In this document: positions 43,200 to 52,714 of the stretch, piece by piece
Numbering within the stretch: position 1 is the stretch's first letter
Layout of the letters: each line of letters opens with the position of its first letter
NCBI RefSeq assembly: GCF_000763315.1
Contig: NZ_JPST01000014.1
Location: 1-64,000 of the forward strand
Reading direction: 5' to 3'
DNA from: Thermoactinomyces daqus
GTDB lineage: Bacteria; Bacillota; Bacilli; Thermoactinomycetales; Thermoactinomycetaceae
Length of the DNA stretch: 64,000 nt
Made by a program: the position numbers and the translations under genes
Notes under the pieces: generated by a model
What the model was told of the DNA's origin: nothing
Databases searched by the model: none
Seen by the model: only the letters and a program-made list of their open reading frames with translations

Positions 43200-45497
43200 T
43201 CACCTTCTGTTTTTCTTCCACTTTTTGTTTTTGAGTTGGATCTGGTAGAGAACCGGGCCACCCTCTTCCGTTCGCACCCGGATATAATGCCGCCCGGAGG
43301 GGAGGGACAGCGTTTGGCTGAATCGCTCTCCTTTCGCCAGCGTCACGGTCCCGCCGGACAGAGCGTAGAAATGGTGATCATAAACAGCCCATTCCAATCT
43401 TTTTACCGGCTGATCCGCCTGATAGAGAAAGGTGACTGTCTCTTCTCTGGTGCTGCTTATAACATACCAGTCCGGGATTCCGCCACCTGCCAATGCCCCT
43501 TTCACCCACTTGGCCGAAGATAGTAAAGCCGCTTTGTCCGGAGTGGAGTGATCTTTTCCATCCCCGATTGCCGGCCGGACCGTTATCACCAGATGATAAG
43601 GTTCACTGATGATATTCCCCCCGTAGTCGGAAACGGAAAACAGCAGATCTCCTTTCCCTCCGGGAACCCGCAGGCTCTCCGCTTCACCGGCTCCATGTTG
43701 ATCTATTTTCCAATTGTGCCAATCGTCTTGCGGCATTTGCAGCAATACGGGGTCAAACCTCGGAGTCAACGGTTCCACTTTCACTTCCGCTTCACCGGAA
43801 CGGGGCAGGGGTAGCCGGTACCAATCCTGATCCCCCTGCTTGTGAAGAGTTGCCTCGATGACTTCCTGCTTCCCCGGAAGCGCCAACTGTGCCGCCTGGG
43901 CCAATCGGTCATTTGGTTCATAACGATCCGCCCGCGGAATGAAATTTACCTGAAAGCTGTACGAGACAGGGACATCGCCGGCCGGGGAGGAAAATCCCAG
44001 AAAGACGTCATTTCTCTCAACCGGTACCCGCAACTGGTTCATCCCTTGCAACTGATAGGAGCGGACATCCTTTTCTTGCGGATTTTCAACAAACAACCTT
44101 GTTTTTTGAAAATGCCCGCGATTCTGCCTGAGATGAATCACCAGCGTTCCGGGACAGGGCAACTCCAGGCGGAACCAGTCCCGGTCACCCGGACGCAGAA
44201 CGGCATCCATCTCCTGATCCAGGGACAGGGACATCGCCTGATGACGCTCATCATTCGGTTCATAGGGATCCCGTTTCAGCTTGCCGGAAAGAGCCCGGGC
44301 AGCATCCAAAATCCCGAACCCTTTTTGCCGGTCCCATCGCGGTTCCCCCGGTTTCTTTTGTGCCGTTTGCTTAAGGAGTTGCCGGATCTGCCCGGGAGTG
44401 TAATCCCGATGCCGCTGCCAGAGAAGAGCGGCCACTCCCGCTGCTTGCGGAGCCGCAAATGACGTGCCGGAATCCGTGGTAAAGCCCCCGCCCAACCGGG
44501 TAGTGGCAATCCGGTTTCCGGGAGCAGTCAAATCGAGACCATCCCCCTGGTTGGAGGTCGGTTCATGCAACCCGTTATTTTTGACCGAACCGACTGCCAG
44601 AACAGTGGGAAATGCCGCCGGATAATAAAGAGGCGAATCGTAGACGGTGTTGCCATTAAGATCGGATTCTGCATTTCCGGCAGCAGCAACGACCAACACT
44701 CCTTTTTTCTCCGCATCCTGCACCGCCTCTTCCATCAGCTTGGAATAGGTCCAGCTGCCCTGTGCCAGAACGATGATATCCGCCTTCCGCTTAATGGCCG
44801 CTTCCATCCCCTCAACTGTATAATATACTTCTCCGTCGCTCCCGTTCTCCATCACCTTGATCGGCATGATTTTCCCCGCTCCGACCGCTCCCTCCCGGCG
44901 CAGTCCGCCCCACGTCGCCGCTACCACCCCGGCCACTTCTGTCCCGTGCCCAAAGTGATCCTGAGGCGCTTCCTGCCGGTTGAGAATATTGACTCCCGGC
45001 ACGAGCAAAGGAGAAAGGTCGGGGTGATGCAAATCGACGCCGGTATCGATGACCGCCACGATCACCGGACGGTCTGAAGGGGAGGAGGGTGGAACTTTGC
45101 TCCAGGCTTCTGACGCCCGAATTTGCTCCAGGTAACTGAAAGACAAGGACGATTCCCGTTCTCTTCCTTCCAATCCTCCTTCATTCAGCTGATAAGATCG
45201 GTCGCGCTGCATGTACCGTACGTCGGCGGCAGCGCTCCAACTATTGTGCCAGCTGTTCACATCCACGCCTTTTTTGGGACGAACCAAGTCGATTTCACTG
45301 CCTGCCAACACAAATTTCCGCAATAAAACCGCCTGATGCCAAAATGCGGGATCTGCCTTCTGCTGCCAGGCAACAATCCAGTTTTCCTGCCAAACTTTTT
45401 CAGTTTGGCTTCTCCCAAAATCCGGGTAACGGGTGACAGGGAGGAAAAAGCACCCTGCCATCAGAAGGATGCTTAGGAGAGCACGTATAAAAGGCAT
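43200..45497 (-). CDS. Subtilisin-like serine protease with PPC-type C-terminal domains
   Basis: Exported S8 peptidase of 765 residues. An N-terminal hydrophobic segment (about 4-20) serves as signal or anchor. Catalytic triad: Asp in VIVAVIDTGVDLHHPDL, His in HFGHGTEVAGVVAA, Ser in DSGTSFAAPQAAGVAAL; oxyanion Asn in AAAGNAESD. After the catalytic domain (about 130-410) come beta-rich repeats with DPYEPNDERHQA and DRYEPNDRLAQA, typical of bacterial pre-peptidase C-terminal domains. It is monocistronic and ends just before the metK leader. Likely an extracellular or spore-associated protease. Confidence 0.92.
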   Translation of the reverse strand: MPFIRALLSILLMAGCFFLPVTRYPDFGRSQTEKVWQENWIVAWQQKADPAFWHQAVLLRKFVLAGSEIDLVRPKKGVDVNSWHNSWSAAADVRYMQRDRSYQLNEGGLEGRERESSLSFSYLEQIRASEAWSKVPPSSPSDRPVIVAVIDTGVDLHHPDLSPLLVPGVNILNRQEAPQDHFGHGTEVAGVVAATWGGLRREGAVGAGKIMPIKVMENGSDGEVYYTVEGMEAAIKRKADIIVLAQGSWTYSKLMEEAVQDAEKKGVLVVAAAGNAESDLNGNTVYDSPLYYPAAFPTVLAVGSVKNNGLHEPTSNQGDGLDLTAPGNRIATTRLGGGFTTDSGTSFAAPQAAGVAALLWQRHRDYTPGQIRQLLKQTAQKKPGEPRWDRQKGFGILDAARALSGKLKRDPYEPNDERHQAMSLSLDQEMDAVLRPGDRDWFRLELPCPGTLVIHLRQNRGHFQKTRLFVENPQEKDVRSYQLQGMNQLRVPVERNDVFLGFSSPAGDVPVSYSFQVNFIPRADRYEPNDRLAQAAQLALPGKQEVIEATLHKQGDQDWYRLPLPRSGEAEVKVEPLTPRFDPVLLQMPQDDWHNWKIDQHGAGEAESLRVPGGKGDLLFSVSDYGGNIISEPYHLVITVRPAIGDGKDHSTPDKAALLSSAKWVKGALAGGGIPDWYVISSTREETVTFLYQADQPVKRLEWAVYDHHFYALSGGTVTLAKGERFSQTLSLPSGRHYIRVRTEEGGPVLYQIQLKNKKWKKNRR

Positions 45498-45715
45498 ATC
45501 ATCTCACCAATTGTTCTATTATTTTCGAAAACAATACGCAGAAATGTATAGATACTTACGAATTTATTATATAAAATAAAAAAACGTAGACCTCTGTTTT
45601 ACTACAAGCCTTACAAGCATTTCTTCCAATCTTTTTCCCTCTGTGAACTTTGTCTTTATCATTTCCATTGTGAAATGTGTTCGTATGAAAAAATTTCGGC
45701 AAGTGAGGAATTAAA

Positions 45716-46786
45716 ATGGAAAGAGTAGAAAGAAGCCGCATTCATCGCGTGCGGAAAAAGCGAAAAAAGAAGTGGACTTTTCGTATTCTTACAGTCTTTA
45801 TTCTTCTTATTTTAGGTGTCGGTGCATACTTCGGCACGCAGATTTGGGGCGCGTTTGCCAACAGCGGCAAAAAATTGAGCAAATCGGACTTGCGGAAGTC
45901 CCAAGTTGAGTTTCAAAAAGCCCCGTTTACCGTGTTGCTGATCGGGACAGACCAGAGAGGACACACAGCAAACTGGCGCTCCGATGTCCTGATTCTCGCC
46001 GCGGTCAATCCCAAAACGAAGTCGATCAAACTGGTCAGCATCCCCCGGGATGTCTATACTGAGATTCCCAATTCCGGCGGAGTCAAAACCAAAATCAATG
46101 CTGCTCCTTACTATGGTTACAAATCGGGCGTCGGTCAGGTGCAAAATATCCGCCTGGCGATCGAGCACGTTCTCCACATTCCCGTCGACTACTATGCCAG
46201 AATCAATTTCCAGGGATTTGAGGATATCGTCGATGCTCTCAACGGGGTTGACGTCAATGTGAAGTTTCCGTTTCACCAGGCAGCCATTGGCGGGAAAATG
46301 GTTTACTTTGAACCTGGAGAACACCATTTAAACGGCTCCGAAGCGCTCGCGTACGTCCGGATGCGCCATCAGGACCCCAAAGGCGATCTGGGACGAAATG
46401 AACGGCAGCGGGAAGTTATTTCCGCACTGATCAACAAGATGGCCAGTGCAGAAGGCGTGTTCAATTTCGGCGATGTGATGAAGGCAGTCGGCAATAACTT
46501 TGAAATGAGTTTCCAGGCCACCGATATCCCTGCCCTGATCGAACTGTACCGTAGCATTCCCCAACAAAACATTGAAACGCTGCAGGCAAATGTAACGTTT
46601 GAAAAAATCCCCGGTGTCGGTGATGTGGATATCCTGAACCAGGCCGAACGGGATCGCATCAATAAAATAATGTCTGAGCAACTGGGAATCAAACCGCAAC
46701 CCGGCGGTACCACCGGAGCCGGAGTTGGCACCGATGATTCCAATCAGTCAAACGGTCAATCAACCGGTGAAAGCGATAGCTATTGA
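45716..46786 (+). CDS. LytR-CpsA-Psr family protein (cell-wall polymer ligase), copy 1
   Basis: Transfers teichoic acid or polysaccharide from lipid carriers to peptidoglycan outside the membrane. 356 residues: basic N-terminus, one membrane helix (about 22-42), then the LCP domain with LLIGTDQRG (about 76-84), SDVLILAAVNPKTKSIKLVSIPRDVY (catalytic Arg and Asp), and YVRMRHQDPKGDLGRNERQREV. GAGGAAT before ATG 45716. It is the tandem paralogue of the next gene; TagU-type proteins in Bacillus occur in three copies. Confidence 0.93.
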   Translation: MERVERSRIHRVRKKRKKKWTFRILTVFILLILGVGAYFGTQIWGAFANSGKKLSKSDLRKSQVEFQKAPFTVLLIGTDQRGHTANWRSDVLILAAVNPKTKSIKLVSIPRDVYTEIPNSGGVKTKINAAPYYGYKSGVGQVQNIRLAIEHVLHIPVDYYARINFQGFEDIVDALNGVDVNVKFPFHQAAIGGKMVYFEPGEHHLNGSEALAYVRMRHQDPKGDLGRNERQREVISALINKMASAEGVFNFGDVMKAVGNNFEMSFQATDIPALIELYRSIPQQNIETLQANVTFEKIPGVGDVDILNQAERDRINKIMSEQLGIKPQPGGTTGAGVGTDDSNQSNGQSTGESDSY

Positions 46787-46799
46787 GCTGTCGCTTTTT
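46772..46799 (+). terminator. Rho-independent terminator overlapping the LCP stop codon
   Basis: AGCGATAGCT/AGCTGTCGCT with a four-base loop that includes the TGA stop, then TTTTT. Confidence 0.8.
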
Positions 46800-46991
46800 G
46801 CTTGTAAATTTGTGTTTTCGTGAACGTATGTTGTAGGCCGGATTCCTGATGACCGGTCAGCGAAGCCCCCTCCCATCCTGATTTCGCTCCCCCCCACGCA
46901 GACGGATCATTTCCGGATTACAAGCTTTTATCGAACTGAAACATTTTATTTTGAAAAAAGTTATATAAAATCCGGCCACCTTTCGAATAAA

Positions 46992-47013
46992 TAATATAGA
47001 ATGATCTATATTA
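46992..47013. repeat. Palindrome before the second LCP gene
   Basis: TAATATAGA-ATGA-TCTATATTA, perfect 9-bp arms, 43 bp upstream of the start codon; operator or 5' hairpin. Confidence 0.6.
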
Positions 47014-47055
47014 TGCGGATTCATACTTCGCTTCTCAGACAGGGTGGGAAAAGAA

Positions 47056-48105
47056 ATGGCTGACCAGATAAAGTCTCCTGTCAAAAAAAAGAAAGGGAAA
47101 CGTATTTTTCTTACACTTCTCTCTATTGTCATACTTGTCTGCGTCGCTTTGGGATTCAGTGTTGCCTGGCAGATGTGGGGGGCACTGGCGGCCAACAGCG
47201 GAAAAAAGTTGCCCAAATCCGATATGCGGACAAAACAGGTGGAGATGAAAAAAGATCCGTTCACCGTTCTGCTGATCGGCACCGACCAGCGGGGGCACTC
47301 CAAGGACTGGCGCACCGATGTGCTCATCCTGGCCGCCGTCAATCCCGAGAATAAGTCCGTAAAGGTGGTAAGCATCCCACGGGATTTGTACGTTACCATC
47401 CCCAACACCAATGGCATGAAAGGCAAAATCAACTGGTCTGCAGCCTACGGCACAAAAGTGGGGCCGGTCGAAAACACGAGAGAAGCAATCGAAAACCTGT
47501 TGCAGGTTCCGGTCGATTCCTATGCCAAGATCAATTTTCAAGGGTTTGAAAACATTGTTGATGCCCTCGGCGGGGTGGACGTGAATGTGAAATTTCCTTT
47601 TCACCAGCGGGCCATCGGCGGAAAGATGGTTTACTTTGAACCAGGGAAACATCATTTAAACGGCGCGGAGGCTCTTGCCTACGTCCGTATGCGGCATCAG
47701 GACCCGCGGGGCGATTTGGGGCGTAATGAACGGCAGCGGGAAGTGATCGCAACCTTGATCGATCAAATTGCCAGCACCAATGGTTTATTAAATTTTGGTG
47801 ATGTGATGAAGGCGGTCGGGAACAATTTTGAAATGAGTTTCAATCTGTCGGACATCCCGGGCCTGATCAACCTGTATCGGACAATCCCCAAGGAGAACAT
47901 CGAAACGGTTGAAATGAAAGTCACTTTTGACCGGATTCCCGGTGTGGGGGATGTCGACATTTTGCATTCATCCGAACGGCAACGCGTGATCACGATCTTG
48001 CAAGACCAATTGAATTTTCATCCCGAACCGGACGGAAATGCGGCAATTGACTCTGAAGGCTCCCATACAGGGGTGAACGGTACGGAAGAAAGTGGCGGCA
48101 AATAA
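47056..48105 (+). CDS. LytR-CpsA-Psr family protein, copy 2
   Basis: Paralogue of the gene at 45716 with almost the same domain order: membrane helix (about 15-37), LLIGTDQRGHSKDWRTDVLI, VVSIPRDLYVTIPN, GGKMVYFEPGKHHLNGAEAL and YVRMRHQDPRGDLGRNERQR. 349 residues from ATG 47056 (AGGGTGGG upstream). Same strand, separate promoter region and a terminator between them, so the two are probably regulated apart. Tandem duplication is the likely origin. Confidence 0.93.
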   Translation: MADQIKSPVKKKKGKRIFLTLLSIVILVCVALGFSVAWQMWGALAANSGKKLPKSDMRTKQVEMKKDPFTVLLIGTDQRGHSKDWRTDVLILAAVNPENKSVKVVSIPRDLYVTIPNTNGMKGKINWSAAYGTKVGPVENTREAIENLLQVPVDSYAKINFQGFENIVDALGGVDVNVKFPFHQRAIGGKMVYFEPGKHHLNGAEALAYVRMRHQDPRGDLGRNERQREVIATLIDQIASTNGLLNFGDVMKAVGNNFEMSFNLSDIPGLINLYRTIPKENIETVEMKVTFDRIPGVGDVDILHSSERQRVITILQDQLNFHPEPDGNAAIDSEGSHTGVNGTEESGGK

Positions 48106-48170
48106 AACCCGCCACTCTTTTTTATGGCCATTTTTCTCTTTATAATAAATTATGGAAGGTAGTGAACAAA

Positions 48171-48815
48171 ATGAACCAAAAATATCGCACCATTGGATCT
48201 TTTGGCGAAACGGAAATCATCATTCAAAAATCACGCTTTATCTGCCGGGCGAAAAGGGTGGAATCGGAAGAAGAAGCAGTTCAATTCATTCATGACATAT
48301 CCAAACAGCACTGGGATGCCACCCATAATTGCTACGCTTATCTGGTCACTGAGCTTCAACAAAAATCGTCCGATGACGGAGAACCGGCGGGAACGGCAGG
48401 ACGGCCCATATTGGAAGTGATCCATGCCAAAGACCTCCTCTACACGGCCATTGTCGTCACCCGATATTTTGGCGGCATCAAGCTGGGGGCCGGCGGACTG
48501 ATTCGCGCCTACAGCCAGGGAGCGGCCGCGGCGATCGAGGCGGCAGGAATCATCGAACGCATCATGCACCAGGAAGTTCTGCTCACCTTTGATTACTCCT
48601 TTATGGGAAAGATGGAACACGAACTGCACAAAACGGGATATCTGCTGGAAACGCCGCAATTTACCGACGTGGTCACCTGGCCCGTCTGGACACCTGCAGG
48701 CGAAGAACAGCAGTTGATTGCAAAAGTGACCGATTGGACACACGGCCAGGCAAAGATCGTCCTGGGAAAACAAGAATTTAAAGAACGCGAAGAAAGACGC
48801 CCCCACGAGAAGTGA
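48171..48815 (+). CDS. yigZ: YigZ/IMPACT family protein
   Basis: A 214-residue protein with the IMPACT N-terminal fold: KSRFICRAKRVESEEEA, WDATHNCYAYL, SDDGEPAGTAGRPIL and VVTRYFGGIKLGAGGLIRAY, followed by an EF-G-like C-terminal domain. Members are linked to translation control or ribosome rescue, and the exact role in bacteria is unsettled. ATG 48171 is preferred to GTG 48162 by ribosome-site spacing. A hairpin (48792-48826) overlaps its 3' end and serves as shared terminator with metQ. Confidence 0.9.
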   Translation: MNQKYRTIGSFGETEIIIQKSRFICRAKRVESEEEAVQFIHDISKQHWDATHNCYAYLVTELQQKSSDDGEPAGTAGRPILEVIHAKDLLYTAIVVTRYFGGIKLGAGGLIRAYSQGAAAAIEAAGIIERIMHQEVLLTFDYSFMGKMEHELHKTGYLLETPQFTDVVTWPVWTPAGEEQQLIAKVTDWTHGQAKIVLGKQEFKEREERRPHEK

Positions 48816-48826
48816 GAGCGTCTTTC
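48792..48826. terminator. Shared terminator hairpin of yigZ and metQ
   Basis: GAAAGACGC/GCGTCTTTC with a 17-base loop, at the convergent ends of yigZ (overlapping its last codons) and metQ. Confidence 0.6.
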
Positions 48827-48842
48827 TTCTGTTACTCAGACT

Positions 48843-49640
48843 TTAAAATGCCGGGATGATGGCACCTTTATATTTTTGCTCAATAAACTTTTTGGTGTCA
48901 GGCGAAGTGAGGGCTTTCGCCAGCTTTTGAATGCGCGGGTCGTTTTCTTTCCCTTTCTTCACAGCCAGCACATTCACATACGGGGAATCCTTGCCTTCAA
49001 TGATCAAGGCGTCTTTCGTCGGATTCAGATGGGCTTGCAAGGCATAGTTCGTATTGATTACATCCAAGTCGACATCATCGATCACGCGGGGCAGCATTGC
49101 CGGTTCCAACGGTTTGAATTGCAGCTTTTTGGGGTTGGAAACAATATTGTTTACTGTTTTTACCCCTTTGTCATTGTCCAATTTGATCAGGCCGTTTTTC
49201 TCCAACAGGAGCAGTGCGCGGGTAACTTCGCTGGTTCCGTTCGGAATGGCGACGGTGGCTCCGTCTTTCAGCTCTTTAATATTTTTAATCTTATGGGAAT
49301 ATGCCCCCATCGGCTCAATGTGAACCCCGACGACTTTGACCAGATGATAACCCTTCTCTTGGTTGGTCGTGTCCATCCAGACGATGTGCTGGAAATAGTT
49401 GGCGTCCAAATCGCCTTCTTCCACTGCTTTATTTGGCAGGACATAATCCTGGAACACTTTGATGTTCAAATTTACGCCTTCCTTGGCCAAAATCGGTTTT
49501 ACGTGCTCCAGAATCTCCGCATGGGGAACGGCGCTGGCACCAACGGTTAACGTATTGGACGATTCTTGCTGCTGCGAGCAGGCTGTCAGCCCGACCAGAG
49601 AAAGGACAGCCGCAAGAAACACCGAAAACAATCTTTTCAT
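48843..49640 (-). CDS. metQ: Methionine ABC transporter substrate-binding lipoprotein
   Basis: NlpA-family receptor of 265 residues: lipobox LTAC (Cys near 21), TLTVGASAVPHAEILEHVKP, FQDYVLPNKAVEEGDLDANYFQH and VINTNYALQAHLNPTKDAL, all typical of MetQ. ATG 49640 follows AGGGGTG. Last gene of metNPQ, which is under the SAM-I riboswitch at 51290. Confidence 0.95.
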   Translation of the reverse strand: MKRLFSVFLAAVLSLVGLTACSQQQESSNTLTVGASAVPHAEILEHVKPILAKEGVNLNIKVFQDYVLPNKAVEEGDLDANYFQHIVWMDTTNQEKGYHLVKVVGVHIEPMGAYSHKIKNIKELKDGATVAIPNGTSEVTRALLLLEKNGLIKLDNDKGVKTVNNIVSNPKKLQFKPLEPAMLPRVIDDVDLDVINTNYALQAHLNPTKDALIIEGKDSPYVNVLAVKKGKENDPRIQKLAKALTSPDTKKFIEQKYKGAIIPAF

Positions 49641-49655
49641 CAACTAGCACACCCC

Positions 49656-50309
49656 TTATCTTTTATCCAGATAACGCGCAATCGCATCGCCAATCACTTG
49701 AATGATTTGCACCATGACAACAAGAATGAGACCGCAAGAATACAACATGCCGTTATTGAATCCCTGAAAACCGTAACGGTAAGCGGCATCTCCCAGTCCG
49801 CCGCCGCCAACGATCCCGGCCATTGCCGAAAAACTGACCAAAGAGACACAGGTAACGGTCAAGCCGGAAACAATGGCTGGCAGACTTTCAGGAAGCAACA
49901 CTTTGCAAATGATCGTCAAACGGCTGGCTCCCATCGCTTGCGCCGCTTCGATCACGCCTTTGTCAATTTCGCGAATCGCAGTTTCGACCATGCGTGCATA
50001 AAAAGGAGCAGCTCCTGCAATCAGCGGGATGGTGGCCGCGGTAGGTCCCAAAGTGGTTCCGATCAAAAATTGTGCAACCGGGAATAAGAAAAGAACGAGG
50101 ACGATAAAGGGAACCGCGCGAAAAATGTTTACCACGAGCCCCAGCACTCGTTGCACAAAGCGATTCTCACAAAAATAACCGCGATCGGTCACCACCAGAA
50201 GCACACCCAGCGGAATTCCCAGCAAAAAAGTGAACAAGGTAGAGATCCCGACCATGTACAACGTCTCATTTGTAGCTTGCCAAACTTGATCCCAGGCTAT
50301 TTGTTCCAT
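49656..50309 (-). CDS. metP: Methionine ABC transporter permease
   Basis: MetI-type permease of 217 residues with five helices and the EAA loop EAAQAMGASRLTIICKVLLPES (split here: EAAQAMGASR and KVLLPES). It lies 6 bp after metN, and 15 bp before metQ. Together they import D- and L-methionine. Confidence 0.94.
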   Translation of the reverse strand: MEQIAWDQVWQATNETLYMVGISTLFTFLLGIPLGVLLVVTDRGYFCENRFVQRVLGLVVNIFRAVPFIVLVLFLFPVAQFLIGTTLGPTAATIPLIAGAAPFYARMVETAIREIDKGVIEAAQAMGASRLTIICKVLLPESLPAIVSGLTVTCVSLVSFSAMAGIVGGGGLGDAAYRYGFQGFNNGMLYSCGLILVVMVQIIQVIGDAIARYLDKR

Positions 50310-50315
50310 AAATTG

Positions 50316-51266
50316 TCACCTCCGGTTAAGCAAATTTACCGCTTCTTCCACCTCTTTGTTCTCCCCGGACAGTGTGACCTGAATGCTCTCTTCCGCTTCG
50401 CTGACTTCACCGGTCACCTGGCAGGTAAGACCGCGGTCTTTGGCGATTTGCGCCAGTTGCGGCAACTTGTCCAAGGAAACGAACAGGGTTCTGCCGCCTT
50501 CTTTGACTGCCTGCTCTTCGCTTGTGCCCACACCGTAAATAAATTGCCGGGTCAATGGATGGGACGGCGACTGAAAAATTTGCTCCACCGCTCCGGTCTC
50601 CACCACTCTGCCACTTTCCATGACGGCCATTTTGTTGCAGATTGCACGGACCACACTCATCTCATGGGTAATCAGAACAAGGGTAATCCCGGTATCCTTG
50701 TGAATCTCCTTGAGCAACTGCAAAATCGAAGCCGTGGTCTCAGGGTCAAGAGCCGATGTTGCCTCATCACATAACAGGACATCCGGATCATTGGCCAGCG
50801 CACGCGCGATCCCCACCCGTTGCTTCTGTCCCCCGCTCAATTGGGACGGATAGGCATTCGCCCGGTCAGCCAAACCCACCCGTTCAAGCAGGTGATTTAC
50901 CTTCTCATCGATCTTCTGCTTGGGCACTCCGGCGATTTCAAGCGGAAAGGCGACATTATCCCTTACCGTACGCGACCAGAGCAAATGGAAGTGCTGAAAA
51001 ATCATGCCGATCTTTTGGCGCGCCTGACGCAGCTCTTTTGTTTTCAACGCGGAAATATTCTTGCCATCGACGATGACTTCTCCGCTCGTCGGGGTTTCCA
51101 GACCGTTGATCAGGCGCAGCAATGTACTCTTCCCGGCTCCGCTGTAACCGACAATCCCAAAAATATCGCCCCGTTCGATTTTGAGGGAAACTCCCTGAAG
51201 AGCGGTTACGGCCGCCCCTTTGCCACGTGCCGGATATTCTTTTATCACATTATTGATCTCGATCAT
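50316..51266 (-). CDS. metN: Methionine ABC transporter ATP-binding protein
   Basis: 316 residues: Walker [10 protein letters not shown], signature [10 protein letters not shown], Walker [15 protein letters not shown]-loop [10 protein letters not shown], then a C-terminal NIL domain (about 240-316, [15 protein letters not shown]) that binds methionine and inhibits transport. ATG 51266 follows AAAGGTGGTG; the longer frame to 51287 is not needed. First gene after the SAM riboswitch. Confidence 0.95.
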   Translation of the reverse strand: MIEINNVIKEYPARGKGAAVTALQGVSLKIERGDIFGIVGYSGAGKSTLLRLINGLETPTSGEVIVDGKNISALKTKELRQARQKIGMIFQHFHLLWSRTVRDNVAFPLEIAGVPKQKIDEKVNHLLERVGLADRANAYPSQLSGGQKQRVGIARALANDPDVLLCDEATSALDPETTASILQLLKEIHKDTGITLVLITHEMSVVRAICNKMAVMESGRVVETGAVEQIFQSPSHPLTRQFIYGVGTSEEQAVKEGGRTLFVSLDKLPQLAQIAKDRGLTCQVTGEVSEAEESIQVTLSGENKEVEEAVNLLNRR

Positions 51267-51289
51267 TTTTTCACCACCTTTAATCACAC

Positions 51290-51457
51290 TAAAAAACCCC
51301 TTTCCACGCAGATGCAGAAAGGGGATAAACGCCGTTATCGCCTTCTCTCATCTGCCAGGGCAATTGCCCTGCAGGAATTGGCACCTTTCTGTCCGGGGAC
51401 AGATGGTTGCCGAGGGGTCATCGGGCCTGTTCCCTAACCCTCTCTCGATAAGAGAAA
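51290..51457 (-). ncRNA. SAM-I (S-box) riboswitch with terminator
   Basis: On the minus strand: CTCTTATCGAGAGAGG as the P1/P2 start, GGGAACAGGCCCGATGA, CCTCGGCAACC, then GGTGCCAATTCCTGC and GATGAGAGAAGG closing P1. It ends in a terminator CCCCTTTC/GAAAGGGG plus T6 (51291-51324). Binding of SAM stabilises the terminator, so metNPQ is expressed only when SAM is low. All conserved S-box segments are present. Confidence 0.95.
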
Positions 51458-51775
51458 TTCGCGTTGATTTCATTGTATCATCAAACTGAAATATAAATTA
51501 TCACACAGAACATTATTAGTCAATAAATAAAATTATTTTATCTTTACCTAAAATCAGGAAAACAACGGACAAGCGGGTGCAATGGACCTGATCCATAAAA
51601 CAGAATAATGAATTTGATCCGCGCATGGTAATCGAATCAACATAACTGTTTTCATTCATATCTCAACTGTTACTCTGACATTACATTTCGTTAACAAAAC
51701 GCCATTTTCTCACTAGCCCTCATGTTCGTGGCGTATAATATAGATACATCCTTCCGTTAAATGGAGGTGCCCGAC
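51458..51775. other. Intergenic region upstream of the riboswitch and the small membrane peptide
   Basis: Divergent region of 318 bp, A+T-rich. It should hold the metN promoter on the left and, on the right, GCGTATAAT (51731-51739), an extended -10 for the small plus-strand gene. No other gene seen. Confidence 0.45.
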
Positions 51776-51889
51776 ATGGAAACAACTCTGGTTGTCGGCA
51801 AAGCCTTTTGGATCGGAATATTGAATGCTTCCTGTTTGAGCATCCCGTTATGGCTGTTGATTTATTACTGCTTGCGGCTCTGTTTTTAA
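51776..51889 (+). CDS. 37-residue membrane peptide
   Basis: ATG 51776 follows GGAGGTG; the peptide starts METTLVVGKAFWIGILNASC and continues LSIPLWLLIYYCLRLCF, one membrane helix with Cys residues at its end. A TATAAT-type promoter lies 40 bp upstream. Unknown small membrane protein; the signals make translation likely. Confidence 0.55.
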   Translation: METTLVVGKAFWIGILNASCLSIPLWLLIYYCLRLCF

Positions 51890-51952
51890 ACGCCGCTGGT
51901 GCACCTGATGCTTAAAATAGAGACAATTATCATTCATGTTCAATATAAACGC

Positions 51953-51987
51953 AAAACGGGTTGCCCCTGACTGGCACCCGTTTTTGG
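51953..51987. terminator. Terminator at the end of the sugar transferase gene
   Basis: AAACGGGT/ACCCGTTT with a 14-base loop and T5 on the plus strand, A4 on the other; located between the small peptide and the sugar transferase gene. Confidence 0.7.
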
Positions 51988-51988
51988 C

Positions 51989-52633
51989 CTAACGCGCTCC
52001 GTTACCGGAAAGTACAACCCAGACGGTACGCAACAGGATTTGCATATCGATTTTGAAAGACTGATGTTGAATGTAATACATATCCATCTCAAACTTTTCA
52101 GCAGGGGTAGCCTCATATCCACCGTTTACCTGCGCCCATCCCGTCAAACCGGGCTTCACCAGCAAACGCTTTTTAAATCCGGGAATTTCCTCGGCAAACT
52201 GCTCGGTAAAGACAGGGCGCTCCGGACGCGGACCAATCAAGCTCATATCGCCGCGCAAAATATTGATCAACTGAGGAATCTCGTCGATCCGCGTCTTGCG
52301 GATAAATTTGCCTACCCGGGTTACGCGCGGGTCATTTTTGGCTGCCCATTGCGGCCCGTTTTTCTCCGCATCCGTCCGCATCGAACGCAGCTTGATAATG
52401 TAAAACGTCTTTCCATTAAGCCCTACACGCTCTTGTTTATAAAAAACCGGGCCCGGCGATTCCAGCTTGATCGCGATCATGGTCAAAAGCAATACGGGTA
52501 ACGTGAAAATCAACAGGGCAATCGAAAAGAAAACCTCAAAACCGCGCTTAAAAGCGGGGTACAGTGAAGAAGAGGTGGAAACTTTGCCCGAAAACGCGCG
52601 CGAATTGCTCTCATAGGCCATTTTTGAACGCAT
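51989..52633 (-). CDS. Undecaprenyl-phosphate sugar phosphotransferase
   Basis: Initiates polymer synthesis by moving a sugar phosphate onto the lipid carrier (WcaJ/TuaA/EpsL family, short form). 214 residues: one hydrophobic hairpin (about 33-53), then SPGPVFYKQERVGLNGKTFY, KLRSMRTDAE, KTRIDEIPQLINILRGDMSL and IGPRPERP, and GLTGWAQVNG. AGGAGTGG precedes ATG 52633. It begins the surface polysaccharide that the genes to the right extend and export. Confidence 0.92.
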   Translation of the reverse strand: MRSKMAYESNSRAFSGKVSTSSSLYPAFKRGFEVFFSIALLIFTLPVLLLTMIAIKLESPGPVFYKQERVGLNGKTFYIIKLRSMRTDAEKNGPQWAAKNDPRVTRVGKFIRKTRIDEIPQLINILRGDMSLIGPRPERPVFTEQFAEEIPGFKKRLLVKPGLTGWAQVNGGYEATPAEKFEMDMYYIQHQSFKIDMQILLRTVWVVLSGNGAR

Positions 52634-52714
52634 CCGCTATCCACTCCTGCTGTGTATAGTGATCAAAGGTCAGTTCCCTTATGTCCGTAAGTTAAGTTTA
52701 CAAAAATGACAGTA

